From assembly GCA_023241745.1 (NCBI GenBank), contig JALQCY010000006.1:1-64000 (forward strand): 64,000 bases of DNA, written 5' to 3'. Below, piece after piece: positions 33,137 to 41,329 of this stretch. The notes beneath the pieces were generated by a model, which was given only the letters and a program-made list of their open reading frames with translations, was not told the DNA's origin and did no database searches. The first letter of the stretch is position 1. Every line of letters starts with the position of its first letter. This stretch comes from Isoptericola peretonis. GTDB taxonomy: Bacteria; Actinomycetota; Actinomycetes; Actinomycetales; Cellulomonadaceae. Made by a program: the position numbers and the translations under genes.

Positions 33137-34350
33137 CAGTCCTCCTTCTCGGGGGTCGGCGCGGCGGCGACGACCTCGGTGAGCGCGTCGCGGAACGCGG
33201 CGTTCTCGGCGGGCGTGCCCACGGAGACGCGCAGCCATCCGTCGGGGCCGGTCTCGCGGATGAGGACGCCTCGGTCGAGCAGCTGCTGCCAGACGGCGTG
33301 CCGGTCGCCGAACGTGCCGAACAGCACGAAGTTCGCGTCGGAGTCCGCGACCTGCAGGGGGCGGCCGTCCACCGTCTGCGCGCGGAGCCAGGCGACCAGC
33401 GCGTCGCGGTCGTCGCGCAGGTCGCGCACCTGGGCGCGCAGCTCCGCGTGGTGGGCGAGGGCGCCCCGGGCCGCTGCCTGCGTGACCGCCGACAGGTGGT
33501 ACGGCAGCCGGACCACGCGCAGGGCGTCCACGAGCGCCGAGGACGCGGCGAGGTAGCCGAGGCGCAGGCCTGCGGCACCGAACGCCTTGGACATCGTGCG
33601 CGACACCGCCAGGTGGGGGTGCGCCGCGAGCAGCTCGAGGGCCGACGGGGTGCCCGGCCGACGGAACTCCGCGTACGCCTCGTCGACCACGACGACGGCC
33701 CCTGCGCGGCGCCCGTCGTGCTCCGGCGCGTCAGGGACCTCGACCCTGGCGGCGGCGTCCAGGACGGCCTCCACCGTGGCGAGCGGCAGCGCCGTCCCTG
33801 TCGGGTTGTTCGGGCTCGCCAGGAGGATCACCGACGGACGGACCTCCTCGATCGTCGCGACCGCGTGGTCGACGTCGAGGGTGAAGTCCGTCGCGCGCCG
33901 GCCCGTGACCCAGCGGGTGTGCGTGTCGCGGGCGTACTCCGGGTACATCGAGTAGGTGGGCGCGAACGAGAGCGCCGTGCGGCCGGGCCCGCCGAAGGCC
34001 TGCAGCAGGTGCAGCATGACCTCGTTCGACCCGTTGGCCGCCCAGACCTGCTCGGGCGCGACCCGGACCCCGGACTCGAGCGCCAGGTAGTCCGCGAGGT
34101 CGGAGCGCAGGTCGGCGAAGTCGCGGTCCGGGTACCGGTTGAGCCCACGGGTAGCCTCCGCGACGTATCGGGAGATCGTCGTCACGACCTCCTCGGAGGG
34201 CGCGTACGGGTTCTCGTTGACGTTGAGGGCGACGGGCACGTCGAGCTGCGGGGCGCCGTAGGGCGCCTCGTCGGCGAGCTCGGGCCGCAGCGGCAGCCGC
34301 GCGCCGTCGACGCCCCCCGCGGGCACGGGGGCGGACAGAGGGGTGGTCAC
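33136..34350 (-). CDS. hisC: histidinol-phosphate aminotransferase
   Basis: PLP-dependent aminotransferase of histidine synthesis. The 404-residue product has LNVNENPYAPSEEV, ANGSNEVMLHLLQAF, LASPNNPTGTALPL, VVVDEAYAEFRRPG, and the Schiff-base lysine in SRTMSKAFGAAGLRLGY. It is about 40 residues longer than average, partly from an N-terminal extension and an insert around EVPDAPEHDGRRAG. The GTG start has TAGACT 6 nt upstream and no ribosome site, so it appears leaderless and starts the hisC-B-hyp-H-priA-sseB operon. Confidence 0.95.
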   Translation of the reverse strand: MTTPLSAPVPAGGVDGARLPLRPELADEAPYGAPQLDVPVALNVNENPYAPSEEVVTTISRYVAEATRGLNRYPDRDFADLRSDLADYLALESGVRVAPEQVWAANGSNEVMLHLLQAFGGPGRTALSFAPTYSMYPEYARDTHTRWVTGRRATDFTLDVDHAVATIEEVRPSVILLASPNNPTGTALPLATVEAVLDAAARVEVPDAPEHDGRRAGAVVVVDEAYAEFRRPGTPSALELLAAHPHLAVSRTMSKAFGAAGLRLGYLAASSALVDALRVVRLPYHLSAVTQAAARGALAHHAELRAQVRDLRDDRDALVAWLRAQTVDGRPLQVADSDANFVLFGTFGDRHAVWQQLLDRGVLIRETGPDGWLRVSVGTPAENAAFRDALTEVVAAAPTPEKED

Positions 34351-34630
34351 CGCGCCAGTCTACGGAACCGCCCGGGTGGCGGTGCAGCCCGTCCATCTCT
34401 CGACCGGGGCGGCCCGGCGCGCCTGCGCGTGTCGTCGCCGGGCGTGCCGACGCGGCCACTCAGAGTCGCTTGTGAGTACCTTCACATGGGCACAGCCGCA
34501 AGATTCCGCCGCTTGTGATGGTTTTCACAAGCGATAGGCATGGTGCTCCCCACCCGCCCGACCTACCGTCGAGATATCAGCAGTTCCGCCGTGTGGGCCG
34601 TCCAGCTGCGGCCCGTGAATGGAGAAGCAG
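34351..34630. promoter_or_regulatory. divergent hisC/adh control region with two CRP/GlxR-like sites
   Basis: Two TGTGA-N6-TCACA sites are present: 34471-34486 and 34514-34529. The second sits in a perfect 9-bp inverted repeat (CGCTTGTGA-N6-TCACAAGCG, 34510-34533). Their centres are 43 bp apart, about four helical turns, on one face of the DNA. Downstream candidates for an adh -10 include TACCGT (34564-34569). A GGGCCG/CGGCCC hairpin lies shortly before the adh ribosome site. The hisC -10 TAGACT is at the left end (34357-34362). Confidence 0.7.
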
Positions 34631-35662
34631 ATGAGCACCATGCAGGCCGCGGTCGTCCACTCGTTCGGCGAGCCCCTGCGCGTCGAGGACCGCGAGATCC
34701 CCGCGCCCGGGCCGCACGAGGCCCTCGTCAAGGTCGACTACACCGGCGTCTGCCACACCGACCTGCACGCCGCGCACGGCGACTGGCCGGTCAAGCCCAC
34801 GCCGCCCTTCGTCCCCGGGCACGAGGGCGTCGGTCACGTCGTCGCCGTGGGCGAGCAGGTGACCCGCGTCAAGGTCGGCGACACCGTCGGGAACGCGTGG
34901 CTGTGGAGCGCCTGCGGGGAGTGCGAGTACTGCGAGACCGGGTGGGAGACGCTCTGCCCGAACCAGAAGAACGGCGGGTACTCCGTCGACGGGTCGTTCG
35001 GCCAGTACATGCTCGTCGACGCGCGCTACGCGCCCGTGGTGCCCGAGGGTGTCGAGCTGTCCGCCGTCGGCCCGATCCTCTGCGCCGGCGTCACCGTCTA
35101 CAAGGGGCTCAAGGTCACCGACACCAAGCCCGGCGAGTGGGTCCTGATCTCCGGCATCGGCGGTCTGGGCCACATCGCCGTGCAGTACGCGGTCGCCATG
35201 GGCCGGCGCGTGGCGGCGGTCGACGTCGACGACTCGAAGCTCGAGCTGGCCCGCCGGCACGGCGCCGAGGTCACGGTCAACGCGGCGACGTCCGCCGACG
35301 CCGCGGCCGAGCTCCAGGAGCGGACCGGCGGCGGCGTGCACGGGGCGCTCGTCACCGCGGTCAACGCGCACGCCTTCCCTCAGGCCGTGGGCGCGCTGCG
35401 CCGCGGGGGCACGGTCTCCCTCGTGGGCCTCCCGCCGGAGAAGTTCCCGCTCGACATCTTCACCACGGTGCTCTTCGGCCTCACGGTGCGTGGCTCGATC
35501 GTGGGCACGCGCAAGGACATGGCCGAGGCGCTGGACTTCTTCGCCCGGGGCAAGATCGACCCCACCTACACCGTGCGGCCCCTGGGCGACATCAACGCCA
35601 TCTTCGACGAGATGGAGCACGGCACGATCGACGGCCGCGTCGTCATGGACATGCGCGGCTGA
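34631..35662 (+). CDS. adhP: zinc-dependent alcohol dehydrogenase, AdhP type
   Basis: A 343-residue NAD-dependent medium-chain alcohol dehydrogenase. Catalytic zinc ligands in GVCHTDLHAAHGDW (Cys) and GHEGVGHVV (His-Glu), with a Cys in ILCAGVTVYKGLK. Structural zinc lobe CGECEYCETGWETLC. Rossmann loop SGIGGLGHIAVQYA. The ATG at 34631 is chosen because GGAGAAG precedes it; an upstream ATG at 34619 lacks a ribosome site. Paired CRP-like sites upstream suggest cAMP/GlxR control, as for adh genes in corynebacteria. Role in ethanol oxidation or fermentation cannot be decided. Confidence 0.93.
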   Translation: MSTMQAAVVHSFGEPLRVEDREIPAPGPHEALVKVDYTGVCHTDLHAAHGDWPVKPTPPFVPGHEGVGHVVAVGEQVTRVKVGDTVGNAWLWSACGECEYCETGWETLCPNQKNGGYSVDGSFGQYMLVDARYAPVVPEGVELSAVGPILCAGVTVYKGLKVTDTKPGEWVLISGIGGLGHIAVQYAVAMGRRVAAVDVDDSKLELARRHGAEVTVNAATSADAAAELQERTGGGVHGALVTAVNAHAFPQAVGALRRGGTVSLVGLPPEKFPLDIFTTVLFGLTVRGSIVGTRKDMAEALDFFARGKIDPTYTVRPLGDINAIFDEMEHGTIDGRVVMDMRG

Positions 35663-35665
35663 GGG

Positions 35666-36190
35666 TCACGCGAGGACCACGTCCTGGCCCTCGACCGTCA
35701 CCTCGATCGCGGGGAGCGGCTCGGGGGCCGGCCCGCCGAGCACGGCCGCGTCGGCGAGCGCGTACCGCGACTGGTGGCAGGGGCACACCAGCTCGCCCTC
35801 CCCCGGCGTGACGGTGCACCCGGCGTGCGTGCAGATGGCGCTGAACGCGTGCACCTCCCCCTCGGCCGGCTGGGTGACGAGCACGTCCTGGCCGCTCACC
35901 TTCGCGGCCACCGCACCACCCACCGGCACGTCGGCGAGCGCGACGACGACGGTGCCCGCCCCGGCGGACCTCGCGGACTCCGCGGCCTCCTCGGGAGAGG
36001 GGGCCGGCTCGGAGCAGGCCGCCACGACACCGACGCCCGCGAGCGCCCCCGCCGCGACACCCGTGCCGCGCAGGAGCTGACGGCGGGTCGGGCCGCAGGC
36101 GCACTCGGCGGCGGCCCGCGATCCGGTCCCCTCCCCCGCTGCGGTGGGGGTCTGGGGCCGTGCGGACGTCTCGGTCGTCGTGCTGCGCAT
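35666..36190 (-). CDS. Tat-exported Rieske 2Fe-2S lipoprotein
   Basis: A 174-residue protein with a twin-arginine signal (TRRQLLRG, residues 35-42) ending in a lipobox with Cys59 (VVAAC). The Rieske cluster motifs are CTHAGC (120-125) and CPCHQSRY (136-143), giving the two Cys and two His ligands. The fold has no transmembrane anchor of the QcrA type and no qcr genes are near, so it is probably a stand-alone electron carrier on the outer face of the membrane. An unusual CACG cluster lies before the Tat motif. Divergent from a 4-TM membrane protein. Confidence 0.88.
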   Translation of the reverse strand: MRSTTTETSARPQTPTAAGEGTGSRAAAECACGPTRRQLLRGTGVAAGALAGVGVVAACSEPAPSPEEAAESARSAGAGTVVVALADVPVGGAVAAKVSGQDVLVTQPAEGEVHAFSAICTHAGCTVTPGEGELVCPCHQSRYALADAAVLGGPAPEPLPAIEVTVEGQDVVLA

Positions 36191-36292
36191 GGGTGCCTCC
36201 AGGGGTGGGGTCGGGGTCGGCCCCCGGACGACCGGCACGGCGCCGAGGCCGTCCCGATGACGGCGCGCCCGAGGAGTGGGAGCATCATCATC

Positions 36293-36715
36293 ATGGACTC
36301 GTCGCAGGGGGCCGTGCCACCGCGGCCGCAGGTCGCGACGCCGTCGCGGCCGTCGTTCGCCCGGGCGTGGCGCCTGGTGGCGGCCGCGGCCGCGCTCGTC
36401 TCCGCGGTGGTGCACGTCGTGCTCTACGTCGACGGGTACGACACGATCGCGGTGGTCGGCCCGCTCTTCCTCCTCAACGCCGTGGCCGGCGTGGTCCTCG
36501 CCGTGCTGCTCGCGGTCTGGCGGCACTGGTTGCCGCTGGTCGGCGGCATCGGGTTCGGCGGCCTGACGCTGCTGGCCTTCGTGCTGTCCACGACGGTCGG
36601 CTTCTACGGCATCAACGAGACCTTCGCGGGCACCACGCAGCTGCTCGCGGCCGCGAGCGAGGTGGTCGTGGTCGTGGCGTCGACGGCGGCCCTCCTGCGC
36701 GAGTACGTGCGCTGA
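36293..36715 (+). CDS. four-TM membrane protein, unknown function
   Basis: A 140-residue integral membrane protein with four hydrophobic helices (about 27-48, 53-77, 80-105, 115-135): WRLVAAAAALVSAVVHVVLY, IAVVGPLFLLNAVAGVVLAV, a third with GGIGFGGLTLLAFVLS, and a last one ending in LLREYVR. The HVVLY/GPLFLLNAVAG pattern occurs in small DoxX- or QoxD-like actinobacterial proteins, but I cannot assign a family. A GAGCAT -10-like box is 7 nt before the ATG inside a CATCATCATCAT run, so it may be leaderless. Divergent from the Rieske protein, which may hint at a shared redox role. Confidence 0.72.
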   Translation: MDSSQGAVPPRPQVATPSRPSFARAWRLVAAAAALVSAVVHVVLYVDGYDTIAVVGPLFLLNAVAGVVLAVLLAVWRHWLPLVGGIGFGGLTLLAFVLSTTVGFYGINETFAGTTQLLAAASEVVVVVASTAALLREYVR

Positions 36716-36770
36716 CCGACCTGTGGAGGACGCCGCCCGCCCGTCGGCGCCGCCCCCTACGATCGAGGAC

Positions 36771-39221
36771 GTGAGCCATCCCGACGACCCGTACGCCGAC
36801 CTCGTCTTCGACCCGACGGACGAGGACGTTCCGCCGCCGGACGACCTGGCGCCCGAGCCCGCTGCCGCAGCGGTGCCGCAGGCCCCCGCGGCGGGCCCTG
36901 ACGAGCGACAGCCGGCGGCGGAGCCCGCACCGGGCGCCGACGCCGCCAAGCGCGCGAAGCTCGCGATGCTCCGGGGCCTGCTCGACAGCGCCGGCGAGGG
37001 CGGCGGGACCCTCCGCGAGCAGGCCGAGGAGTCGCTCCGTGCGCTCGTCGGCCGTGCGGACGCGACGCTGCGCGACGACCAGTGGCGCGCGATCGAGGCC
37101 CTCGTCGCGTTCCGCCGGCGCGCGCTCGTGGTGCAGCGCACGGGATGGGGCAAGTCGGCCGTCTACTTCGTCGCGACGTCCCTGCTGCGCTCCCGCGGTG
37201 CGGGACCCACCGTCATCGTGTCCCCGCTGCTCGCGCTCATGCGCGACCAGATCGCGGCAGCGGCGCGCGCCGGCATCCGGGCGGTGACGATCAACTCCTC
37301 CAACGTCACGGAGTGGGACCAGGTGCACGCGGCGATCGCAGCCGGCGAGGTGGACGTCCTGCTCTGCTCCCCCGAGCGGCTCAACAACCCGGCCTTCCGC
37401 GACGAGGTGCTCCCCCGCCTCGCGGCCGACGCCGGCCTCGTCGTGATCGACGAGGCGCACTGCATCTCCGACTGGGGCCACGACTTCCGTCCCGACTACC
37501 GCCGCATCCGCACCCTGCTGGCGGACCTGCCCTCAGGCATCCCGGTGCTCGCCACGACGGCCACCGCCAACGCCCGCGTGACGGCCGACGTGGCCGAGCA
37601 GCTGGCTGTGCGCGCGACGGGCCCCGGCGGCGGCGCGCCCGGCGACGACCCGGGCGAGGAGGTGCTGGTGCTGCGCGGCGAGCTCGACCGGGAGTCGCTG
37701 CACCTGGCGGTGCTGGAGCTGCCCGACCAGCCCACCCGGGTCGCCTGGCTCGTCGAGGCGCTGCAGGACGTCGAGGGCTCGGGCATCGTGTACTGCCTCA
37801 CGGTCTCCGCGGCGGAGCAGGTGGCGGAGCAGCTGCGCGGCGCGGGCCTGGCGGTCGCCGCGTACACGGGGCGCACCGACCCGACGCAGCGGGAGCAGCT
37901 CGAGGAGGACCTCAAGTCCAACCGGGTCAAGGCGCTCGTCGCGACCTCGGCGCTCGGCATGGGCTTCGACAAGCCGGACCTCGCGTTCGTCGTGCACCTC
38001 GGGGCGCCGTCGTCCCCCATCGCCTACTACCAGCAGGTGGGACGCGCCGGTCGCGGCGTGGACGACGCCGTCGTCGTGCTGCTGCCCGGGCACGAGGACC
38101 GCGCGATCTGGGACTGGTTCGGGTCGCAGGCCTTCCCCGCCGAGCCCCAGGTGCGCGCGACGCTCGAGGCCCTCTCCGCGGCGGACGGCGCGCAGTCCAC
38201 GGCGGCCCTCGAGACCCGGGTGGACCTCAAGCGGTCGCGGCTCGAGACGATGCTCAAGGTGCTCGACGTCGACGGGGCGGTCCGGCGCGTGCAGGGCGGC
38301 TGGGTGGCCACCGGGACCCCGTGGGCCTACGACGCCGAGCGCTATGCCCGGGTCGAGGCCACGCGGGAGGCCGAGCAGCAGGCGATGGTCGACTACGTCG
38401 CCACGAGCGGCTGCCGGATGGCGTACCTGCGCGCCCAGCTCGACGACCCGGAGCTCCCCGACGGCTGGACCTGCGGCCGTTGCGACCGCTGCGGGGGCGT
38501 CGAGCTGCCGGCCGTCCCGGACGCCGAGGCCGTCGCGGCGGCGCGCGCCGACATGGACCGGCCGGGGGTCGAGGTCGGCGTACGCGCCATGTGGCCCTCG
38601 GGGCTCGCGGCGCTCGGGCTCGACCTCAAGGGCAAGATCGCGCCGGGCGAGCGGGCCGAGACGGGCCGCGCCGTGGCGCGGCTCGACGGCCTGGGCTGGT
38701 CCGGCCCCCTCCGGGACCTGTTCGCCCCCGGCGCGCCGGACGGTGAGGTGCCCGTGCCGCTGAGGCACGCCGCGGCCCGGGTCCTCGACGACTGGGACGC
38801 GGTCCGCACCCCGGCCCCCGACGGCGCCGACGGTGCCGGCTCGGGCGACGACCGCCCGGCGCGCCGCACGCTCCTCGAGGGAGTCGTGGCGGTGCGGTCG
38901 GCGACCCGGCCGCAGCTCACGTACCACCTGGCCTCCGGCCTGGCCGCGTACCTGGGCGTGCCGCTGATCGGGTCGGTCGGGCCCGCGGCGGGCTCCGAGC
39001 AGCCCGACCGGCACGACGTGAACTCGGCGATGCGCCTGGCGGGCGTGGCACGACGGCTGCGCCTCGAGCTGAACGACGCGGCCCTGCAGGGACTGCCCGG
39101 GCGCACGGTGCTGCTGGTGGACGACTGGACCGAGTCGGGCTGGACGCTCACGGTCGCCGCGAGGCTGCTGCGCCAGGCCGGGGCCGCCGCCGTGCACCCC
39201 TTCGTGCTCGGGGTGCGCTGA
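36771..39221 (+). CDS. RecQ-family DNA helicase with C-terminal phosphoribosyltransferase domain
   Basis: An 816-residue ATP-dependent DNA helicase. Acidic Pro-rich N-terminus (1-60); helicase core with Walker A GWGKS (125-129), DEAH (227-230) in VIDEAHCISDWGHDFRPDYR, and YYQQVGRAGRG; a reduced zinc-binding segment CGRCDRCGG near 567. The last 150 residues resemble a PRPP-binding phosphoribosyltransferase, with VLLVDDWTESGWTLT (around 780-794) matching the PRPP loop. The Walker A serine-rich TGxGKS is present as TGWGKS. GTG at 36771 is preferred: TACGAT ends 7 nt before it, implying a leaderless start. A start 16 codons earlier lies in the promoter. Confidence 0.88.
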   Translation: MSHPDDPYADLVFDPTDEDVPPPDDLAPEPAAAAVPQAPAAGPDERQPAAEPAPGADAAKRAKLAMLRGLLDSAGEGGGTLREQAEESLRALVGRADATLRDDQWRAIEALVAFRRRALVVQRTGWGKSAVYFVATSLLRSRGAGPTVIVSPLLALMRDQIAAAARAGIRAVTINSSNVTEWDQVHAAIAAGEVDVLLCSPERLNNPAFRDEVLPRLAADAGLVVIDEAHCISDWGHDFRPDYRRIRTLLADLPSGIPVLATTATANARVTADVAEQLAVRATGPGGGAPGDDPGEEVLVLRGELDRESLHLAVLELPDQPTRVAWLVEALQDVEGSGIVYCLTVSAAEQVAEQLRGAGLAVAAYTGRTDPTQREQLEEDLKSNRVKALVATSALGMGFDKPDLAFVVHLGAPSSPIAYYQQVGRAGRGVDDAVVVLLPGHEDRAIWDWFGSQAFPAEPQVRATLEALSAADGAQSTAALETRVDLKRSRLETMLKVLDVDGAVRRVQGGWVATGTPWAYDAERYARVEATREAEQQAMVDYVATSGCRMAYLRAQLDDPELPDGWTCGRCDRCGGVELPAVPDAEAVAAARADMDRPGVEVGVRAMWPSGLAALGLDLKGKIAPGERAETGRAVARLDGLGWSGPLRDLFAPGAPDGEVPVPLRHAAARVLDDWDAVRTPAPDGADGAGSGDDRPARRTLLEGVVAVRSATRPQLTYHLASGLAAYLGVPLIGSVGPAAGSEQPDRHDVNSAMRLAGVARRLRLELNDAALQGLPGRTVLLVDDWTESGWTLTVAARLLRQAGAAAVHPFVLGVR

Positions 39222-39317
39222 CAGGCGTGCGCTGACGGGCGTGCTCTGACGGGTTGCGCCCGCGCTTCCGCCGCGTTGCGGGGATTGTTCGCCCCGGGCA
39301 CAAATCTGTAACGATCC

Positions 39318-39345
39318 GCGCCCGCCACGGAGATGTGGCGGGCGC
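39318..39345 (+). terminator. hairpin between recQ and the ABC operon
   Basis: A perfect 11-bp stem (39318-39328 with 39335-39345) with a 6-nt loop, about 100 nt after recQ. It could terminate recQ or be part of the leader of the transporter operon, because a TTGTTC-N18-TAACGA promoter-like element lies just before it and a TAATCT -10-like box (39362-39367) just after it. Confidence 0.5.
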
Positions 39346-39406
39346 CACGTCTGCCCGACGGTAATCTCACGGCACCGCGACCGTTCTTCAGAAAGTCCGC
39401 CGAACC

Positions 39407-40390
39407 TTGACCCGATATCTGCTGCGCCGCACCACAGGCTGGTTGCTCATGGTCGTGGCCGTCACGAACCTGACGTACTTCCTCGCCTGGGCCTATCTGG
39501 ATCCCCGCAGCAACTACGTGGGACGACGCCCCCCGCTCAGCGAGGAGCAGATCGTCAACCTGCTGGAGCCGCGCAACCTGGACGACAACGTCCCGCTCCT
39601 CGAGCGGTGGTGGACCTGGTTCAGCGGGATCGTCTTCCGCTGGGACTGGGGCGTGAGCCCCACCGGGCAGTCCGTCAACGAGCAGGTCGCCTACCGGATG
39701 TGGATCTCCGCGGAGCTCATGCTCGGCGCGACGCTCCTGCTGACCCTCATCGGCATCGGGCTCGGCGTGTACAGCGCGTCACGGCAGTACCGGCTCGGCG
39801 ACCGGGTCGCCCAGGGCACGTCGATCATCACGATGAACATCCCCATCGTGGTGGCTGCGCTCGGTCTCGTGCTGCTCGCCATCGCGTTCAACAACGCCGT
39901 CGGCTCCACGATCTTCTACGTCACAGGCGCGTCGAGCCCGGGCGTCAGCGGGTTCTTCCCGACCATCGTCGACACGGCGCAGCACATCGCGCTGCCCACC
40001 GCGGCGCTCGTCCTCGTCGGCTATGCGCAGTACCACTTCCTGCAGCGTTCGCTGCTGCTCGACAACATCAAGTCCGACTACGTGCGCATGGCGCGCGCCA
40101 AGGGCCTGACCAAGCAGCAGGCGATCCGCAAGCACGCGCTGCGCACGTCGCTGATCCCCGTGACGACGCAGGTCGCGTTCTCGATCCCGGGCATCTTCAC
40201 CGGTGCCGTGCTGACCGAGTCGATCTTCGCGTGGAAGGGCATGGGCCAGTACTTCATCGAGACGATCTCGAAGAACGACATCAACGGGGTCGTCGCGGTC
40301 GCGGCGTTCGGCGCGGTGATGACCGCCATCGGCGCCATCCTCGCGGACATCGCGGTCGTCGTCCTCGATCCTCGGGTGCGGGTGAGCTGA
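39407..40390 (+). CDS. peptide/nickel-type ABC transporter permease (DppB/OppB-like)
   Basis: A 327-residue inner-membrane permease. It starts RYLLRRTTGWLLMVVAV, the usual first helix of DppB, followed by a large extracytoplasmic loop (about 35-95) and five more helices. The cytoplasmic EAA loop is DYVRMARAKGLTKQQAIRKH. The start is TTG (39407), with a weak ribosome site; no ATG or GTG nearer would keep the first helix. First gene of a four-gene uptake operon. The substrate is probably an oligopeptide, but sugars and nickel are moved by relatives. Confidence 0.92.
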   Translation: MTRYLLRRTTGWLLMVVAVTNLTYFLAWAYLDPRSNYVGRRPPLSEEQIVNLLEPRNLDDNVPLLERWWTWFSGIVFRWDWGVSPTGQSVNEQVAYRMWISAELMLGATLLLTLIGIGLGVYSASRQYRLGDRVAQGTSIITMNIPIVVAALGLVLLAIAFNNAVGSTIFYVTGASSPGVSGFFPTIVDTAQHIALPTAALVLVGYAQYHFLQRSLLLDNIKSDYVRMARAKGLTKQQAIRKHALRTSLIPVTTQVAFSIPGIFTGAVLTESIFAWKGMGQYFIETISKNDINGVVAVAAFGAVMTAIGAILADIAVVVLDPRVRVS

Positions 40391-40393
40391 GAC

Positions 40394-41329
40394 ATGGCAA
40401 CCGATTCCTCCATGGTGGACCCCCTCGCCGAGGGCGAGCCCGCTCCCCCTGTCGCTGCGCCCGGCGACCGCAGGCGCCTGTCGAAGTGGCGCCTGTACAG
40501 CCGGCGGTTCGCCCGTAACCGGCCCGCCGTCGCGGGGGTCGTGATCTTCGTGCTGCTCGTGGCCTTCGCCCTGCTCGGGCCGCTGTTCGCCCGGTACGAC
40601 CACGTCGAGCTCGACTTCCTCGCGCTGTCCGACCCGCCGAGCCCCGAGCACTGGTTCGGCACCAACAACGCCGGCAACGACCTGTACGCGATGGTCGTGG
40701 TGGGGCTCCAGCGCTCGCTGCTCATCGCGGTCGTGGTCGCCACCGGCACGACGATCCTGTCGGCCGTGATCGGCACCGCGGCGGCCTACTTCGGCGGGCG
40801 CGTCGAGCGGGTCTCGCTGTTCGTCATCCACTTCCTGATGGTGGCGCCGACGTTCCTGCTGCTGGCGATGATGTCGAACGACTCCGGCGGCGACTGGAGG
40901 GTCATCGCCCTGGTGCTCATCCTGGTCAGCTGGTTCTTCCAGGCCCGCACCATCTGGACCCTGTCCCTGTCGTTGCGCGAGCGGGAGTTCGTCCACGCCG
41001 CGCGCTACATGGGCGTCCCCGGGATGCGGATCGTGCTCCGTCACCTGATCCCGAACATCGGTTCGCTGCTCGTCATCAACTTCACGCTCGGCGTGGTCGG
41101 GGCCGTCATGGCCGAGACCGGCCTGTCGTTCCTCGGCTTCGGCGTGAAGCTGCCCGACGTGTCGCTCGGCTCGCTCATCGGGATCGGGTCCTCGAGCATC
41201 TCGAGCGCGCCCTGGATGTTCTACTTCCCCGCGGCCGCGCTGACCCTGCTCACCGTCTCCATGGCGCTCGTCGCCGACGGCCTGCGCGACGCCCTCGACC
41301 CCACGTCCGCTGCGGGAGGCCGCGCATGA
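40394..41329 (+). CDS. peptide/nickel-type ABC transporter permease (DppC/OppC-like)
   Basis: A 311-residue partner permease. N-terminal cytoplasmic stretch, then SRRFARNRPAVAGVVIFVLL (OppC_N segment), a loop with HWFGTNNAGNDLYAMVVVGL typical of DppC, and the EAA loop REREFVHAARYMGVPGMRI. The ending GLRDALDPTS is family standard. Starts 4 nt after the first permease and overlaps the ATPase gene by 4 nt, so translation is coupled. Confidence 0.93.
   Translation: MATDSSMVDPLAEGEPAPPVAAPGDRRRLSKWRLYSRRFARNRPAVAGVVIFVLLVAFALLGPLFARYDHVELDFLALSDPPSPEHWFGTNNAGNDLYAMVVVGLQRSLLIAVVVATGTTILSAVIGTAAAYFGGRVERVSLFVIHFLMVAPTFLLLAMMSNDSGGDWRVIALVLILVSWFFQARTIWTLSLSLREREFVHAARYMGVPGMRIVLRHLIPNIGSLLVINFTLGVVGAVMAETGLSFLGFGVKLPDVSLGSLIGIGSSSISSAPWMFYFPAAALTLLTVSMALVADGLRDALDPTSAAGGRA

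Noticed and set aside
36280..36295. CATCATCATCAT run before the 4-TM protein as a phase-variable repeat
   Set aside because: Only four units and not in a homopolymer or long tract; it more likely just overlaps the promoter and start codon.
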